Shown: positions 59,639-64,000 of the stretch, one piece after another
Layout of the letters: every line of letters begins with the position of its first letter
How positions within the stretch are numbered: the first letter of the stretch is position 1
Source: Dillenia suffruticosa
Taxonomy: Eukaryota > Streptophyta > Magnoliopsida > Dilleniales > Dilleniaceae
Assembly: GCA_033439265.1 (NCBI GenBank)
Contig: JAVTVX010000030.1
Location: 746,501 to 810,500 of the forward strand
DNA: 64,000 bases
Direction of reading: 5' to 3'
Translations under genes and position numbers: made by a program
The notes under the pieces: model-generated
The model's input: the letters and a program-made list of their open reading frames with translations, nothing else
Databases searched by the model: none
Told to the model about the DNA's origin: nothing

Positions 59639-61022
59639 TATGTTGATGTGGAAATGGAGCTTTTAGGATTTACTCTCTGCTACATGAAGAGACCATACAG
59701 TTACTTTTAGTTTTTGGACATTTGCATTCCGCTACATGAAGGAGCCCTAGAGTTTCTTCAGTTCTTTAACTTTATACAGTTCTCGGAGTAATGTTATTTG
59801 GAGTGCCGAAGTAATGCCGAAAACGACAATCTCCTGCGGCCTTACTTGGGCTGAAAGATTCTCAAGACCTGGTGAGTAAAGAAATTGTTCTGCAGCCATA
59901 TTTGGTCATTAACATATTCAATTGCACTTAATGTTGCTCAGTTACTTATCCCCTTACAATCTGAACAAATTGTAAGAATCTTTAGACAACTGCCCGGCAT
60001 CAAAAGTGCTATATGACAAAAACGTGCGGGGTGCTTTGTTTTGTCATGTTTCTGGATGAATCATAATCAGCTTAGAAACTTGTGATTTAGATTATGAATT
60101 AATGGAACATATTATATCCGTTTTTTGGCAGCAGCGGAGTCTAATGACCTATTTACATTGCACATCTGCAATATTTGGCTTCTTGATTCATTTATAAAGT
60201 AATACAAAAGAAGTGCACTTCTGGGCTCTACTGTTCCCCAGCAAGCCATCCAGGTTAAAATGAGGAGAAAACCAAAAAGGCTCGCAACGCCAGTTCTTGA
60301 GCAGGGCAAGCAAACATGTTTTACTCTGGTCACCTTTGTGACCCTTGAACCAAGGCATCAAGTCCCAAAAAAGAAGTTTGTACTACATTAATCCCAGAGA
60401 CACAAGGGACAGAGGGAGGACCTTTTCCTCCACTCACCCATGAAACCGTTAGACAAAGTGGGTTCATCATGGACGCCATGCAAGGTGCCAAAATAAAAAA
60501 CAAAAAAGGTGCTTTGCATGGAACCCCTAGGCACCCATCTGATGTCTTGGTCTGGCACTGGATATGACCAGCTTTGCTCATCCCTTTCAAGTGATAGCAC
60601 CATTAAACATATATTTTGCACCACTCGCACGTCATGGAAAAACTGTCAAGATACCAAAGTGCGTCTAATACTTTCCACTCTTAGCCGAGCCTGGCCCGGC
60701 TCAAACCCAAGTACACCATGGAGTCATGCTTCATTAAGAGTGATGCTCTACTCATTCATTATTTTTTAACAAGAAAAATGGTTAAATTACATTATTTGCT
60801 TGTTTTTCTTCCAAAATCTAATGGCCATAACACATTTGAATTTTGGCCTCAACCAATAGATTATACCATATGTTTTCCTCCAAAATTTAATGGCCACAAT
60901 TGAAGCTTAATTCTTAGGCCTATGCTAGTATAAAAACTTTAAGTGAAAAACGAGTACAATGAAGTAGCACATGTAGCTTGCGCAGGGATTTACAAGGATA
61001 CCACCTTGTGTGAAGAATAGGA
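59639..61022. other. Intergenic region PLAC8 to mEF-G (convergent 3' ends)
   Basis: Holds the 3' UTRs of both genes. Positions 60780-60905 contain a short direct repeat (TTTTCTTCCAAAATCTAATG at about 60806 and TTTTCCTCCAAAATTTAATG at about 60873). Short open frames at 60112-60770 show no family features. Confidence 0.5.
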
Positions 61023-63776
61023 TTATTCGGTTCCCTTGGTGGCCTTGTATGTGTTTATTAATTGCATCTGCACCTCCTGAGAAACGGGCATATGTTCCTT
61101 ATATTCCATAGTGAATTCACCTTTTCCCTGCATTAATTTATGAAAATAGCTCAGACATAAGAAACTCGCTAGAGAGTTTCTACGCAAAGCATAGAATATT
61201 TTCTCATTGAACAGGAAGGAATCCAGAGAATAAGCAAGCAATTTTTCGATGCAACTCCTCACCTGTGTCATGGAACGGAGAGCAGTCGAGTAGCCAAACA
61301 TATTATTTAGAGGAACCTGGGATGCCAAAAAAAGAGATATTCAGAAACATGTGACATATTCAAACTGGAACCAAGTAGGCCAGATAAGATTTTGGATCAA
61401 ATATCTGCACAAAAAGGTATATCCCAGTAGTTTAGACCATTCAATTAGATCAGTAAGTTCAAGAAATCAATCATTCATGAACGGAGAGTGATCTGTAGTA
61501 ATATCAGTTAACTAGATGTGCATTGATGGGCACATGCTTTTATGACAGAGAAATAGCCAGTAAAACTTGTTTTACTCTAGGTCTACAAATTCTGAACATG
61601 TTTAAAGACCAGATCAACTGAAAAGGCAAATAACCCATCAATTAGAAGATAATCTACAAAGTATAAAAGAGCAAACAGATCTACATGAAAGTTCTTGCCC
61701 TTAAAAATTCAGGTTTCGAACAGAATCAAGGAAGATAATAAACATCATACGACAAAGTGAAAAAGATGGAAAAATGCTTACATGAGCAGTAATTATGCAG
61801 TCGTCTCCATCCTGGTCATTTCCAACAATCAACCCTTTTCTCCTGTGACATGACAAATTAACAAACACTATTTAAGTTACACAACCCAGTATGCAAGCCA
61901 AAATACCATGATGATGAAGGGCAACACAACTCACTTGTTGATATCACCAGTAACAGATCCCTGGAACTCTGTTGGAGCTTTCAACTCTACAAGCATTACA
62001 GGTTCCAGTATAACAGGTTTAGCTGCAGCATAGCACTGCACAAAGAAGCAAATCAAAATTAATTGAATAATAGCAAATGTAGTAAAAGCATCATATCTCA
62101 GATGTCTGCCACTAGTTAAGTACTCTGCCAAAGATAAAAGGACAGAACCTGTCTAAAGGCATATATTGCAGCCAACTTAAATGCAAGTTCACTGGAATCC
62201 ACAGCATGGGATGCACCATCCGTTAAAACAACACGAAGATTTTCAACTGGATACCCAATCAATGAACCTCTAAAAGATAGGAGCGAAACAGACTCAGTGG
62301 CGATAACTAAAATGAGGACACAGCTTAGGTAAAATGTGAGGAATAATAACCACAATAATAGGTAATTACATTATTGCCAAAGATAAGAAAGAACCACTCA
62401 CGAATTTACCGCTTCTTTAAAACCTTTCTCAATGGCGGGGATAAAATTTGAAGGGATAGCTTGTCCAATGATCATGTTTTCAAATTCAAATTTAGTTGCA
62501 GATCCCAGTGGTAGTGGCTCTATATACCTGCAATGAAGGAGATAGAAAGTTGGATCAATCACAAACAATGGAGAAAGAGGGCAATAGGGATCAATGCCAT
62601 GACAATGAATATAAGCTACTTCAACTTCAATAAATTTCATTCTTTTGGAACCAAGCATTACCTGAAAAGCCTTGGCATATTTGTGAGGAGCAAATGATGT
62701 ATATAAAATGTAAAACACAACCTATGCAGTTCATGATTTTTATCCCTCATATTTCTCATGCATACACTTTTTTTCCCTTTCAAATATTAAGCTGAAGACC
62801 ACAAGAGTAAAAATACCACTAAAGTTTTGTTTTCTTTTCAATTAGCCAACACTGAAATTGCATGTTCTAGCATGGGTTTGCTACCCAAGAAAACCCAAAA
62901 AAAAAAAAAAAATGAAGAAGGGAGAAAAGAAGCATGAAGTGGATGTAGCCCTTATGACCGAATTTACAAATTAGCAGCATAAAAATCACTGGTAAAAAAA
63001 TATTCCTAAGAATGAAAACAAAAAGTTGACCTTAGAACCACTGCACAACAAAAAGGGCCTTCAATCCCCCCCCCAAAAAAAAAAAACCCTAAAAAAGAAA
63101 AATTGGTGGGGGGATGAAGAAGCTCACCCACATACACGACCATATTGACCTTGTCCACCACTCTGCTTCTTGTGTAAATAATCAAACTCAGCACGTTGAG
63201 TAATTGTCTCCCTGAAATTGACACGAGGCTTTCCAACTGTCGCATCAACCTTCGAATTTCCCCAAATCAGAATAGAATTACTTATAGAAGAGGATGATAA
63301 TTACTTCATATAGCAGTGATCAGAATATCAAATTTAGATTTTTGATCTAAGATGGAATCACTGGGCACCTTATACTCCCTGCGGATGCGTTCAACATATA
63401 TGTCCAAATGCAGCTCTCCCATTCCAGATATAATTGTCTGCTCACAAAAAAGAAGCATTATGGTAAAGCTAGTGAAAGCTAAACAAAAGCAAAAATACAA
63501 ATGTAATCAAGCACACCTGTCCACTTTCAGCATCCAAACCAACACGAAAAGTGGGGTCCTCTTTCTGAAAGCGATTTAAAGCCTTTGAAAACTGCGAACA
63601 AGGAAAAAAAAAAAATTAATCGAACTAAGCATGGAGCAATAAAACTTTTCAAATGAACCTGCTTACCTGTCCCCCAGAGTCTTTCGAAACCGGTTGAACA
63701 GCGAGTGACATCACTGGTTCAGGAACATTCATTGAAGTCATGGTATATCTCACCGAGCCATCAGTGAAAGTATCTC
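61023..63776 (-). CDS. Mitochondrial translation elongation factor G, C-terminal half (partial)
   Basis: GTPase that drives ribosomal translocation in mitochondria. Ten exons are visible: 63667-63776, 63517-63591, 63369-63437, 63128-63249, 62402-62527, 62149-62269, 61935-62035, 61782-61842, 61263-61316 and 61023-61127, phase-consistent throughout. They carry the domain II/III part ([67 protein letters not shown]), domain IV ([47 protein letters not shown]) and domain V ([54 protein letters not shown]). The N-terminal presequence and GTPase domain lie right of position 64000. Matches At2g45030-type mEF-G, continuing the conserved block. Confidence 0.95.
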
Positions 63777-64000
63777 CTGATGACACAAGTTATTATACAC
63801 CAAACCAAGATATTATTGTTTAAGATTCAGTGACATAATACAATGACACCAAAAAAGAGCATCATATCATCCACTCTTTATGCTCATTGACCCCGATATA
63901 ATAATATAACAGATGTCACTTTAATGTGTATCCACATCATCCAAACTAACCCCACTTGGGCAGTCATTGAACACCTTGACTAGGCCTTATGAAGTAATTG

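Noticed and set aside
60112-60769. Several 70-90 codon frames between PLAC8 and mEF-G
   Set aside because: Overlapping frames on both strands, no motif, located in the convergent 3' region.
1-64000. CRISPR arrays, bacterial operons, prophage
   Set aside because: Direct repeats are microsatellites, minisatellites or transposon-derived; the gene structures are eukaryotic throughout.

Overview
This is nuclear DNA from a flowering plant, almost certainly a core eudicot. The genes are intron-rich with GT/AG introns and sit in AT-rich spacers. The window also holds a nuclear tRNA gene, a U2 snRNA relic, RTE-type LINE fragments and tRNA-type SINEs. The products are plant-specific: HUB1, CCD7/MAX3, the anther polyketide synthase PKSA/LAP6, a PPR-DYW protein and a PLAC8 protein. 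The species cannot be named from the sequence alone.

Layout, left to right: HUB1, minus strand, runs off the left edge with its N-terminal ~521 codons inside (1286-10846). An At2g44970-like alpha/beta hydrolase follows, minus (13400-20749, 5' UTR exon to ~21840). Then come a U2-headed retroposon (22335-22753), PKSA/LAP6, minus (23559-24964), a decayed PPR-DYW pseudogene, minus (25439-27525), and tRNA-Arg(CCT), plus (27684-27756). The SNF2 ATPase CHR10/ASG3, minus, has 16 exons (28378-37206). CCD7/MAX3, plus, has 7 exons (41205-45683). NUP62, plus, has 9 exons (47134-53203). An uncharacterised protein with a C-terminal hydrophobic segment is minus (53534-55569). A PLAC8/CNR-like protein is plus (56199-59638). 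Mitochondrial EF-G is minus, C-terminal half only, and runs off the right edge (61023 to beyond 64000).

From memory of Arabidopsis numbering, the order HUB1 (At2g44950), hydrolase (At2g44970), CHR10 (At2g44980), CCD7 (At2g44990), NUP62 (At2g45000), PLAC8 (At2g45010), mEF-G (At2g45030) is the Arabidopsis chromosome 2 order. The window is therefore a conserved microsyntenic block. PKSA, the PPR pseudogene, the tRNA and the retroposons are interruptions of it. The genes are not a pathway. They are independent loci for chromatin modification and remodelling, strigolactone synthesis, nuclear transport, pollen-wall chemistry and organelle translation.

Exon boundaries were placed by hand from splice dinucleotides, reading phase and remembered family sequence. 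For the complete genes the exon lengths sum to an intact reading frame. The most unusual items are a U2 snRNA head joined to a SINE-like body inside one target-site duplication, an 8-nt microexon in the ATP-binding loop of CHR10 close to an RTE insertion, an overlapping upstream ORF on the hydrolase, and a SINE with an 18-bp target-site duplication just upstream of CCD7.
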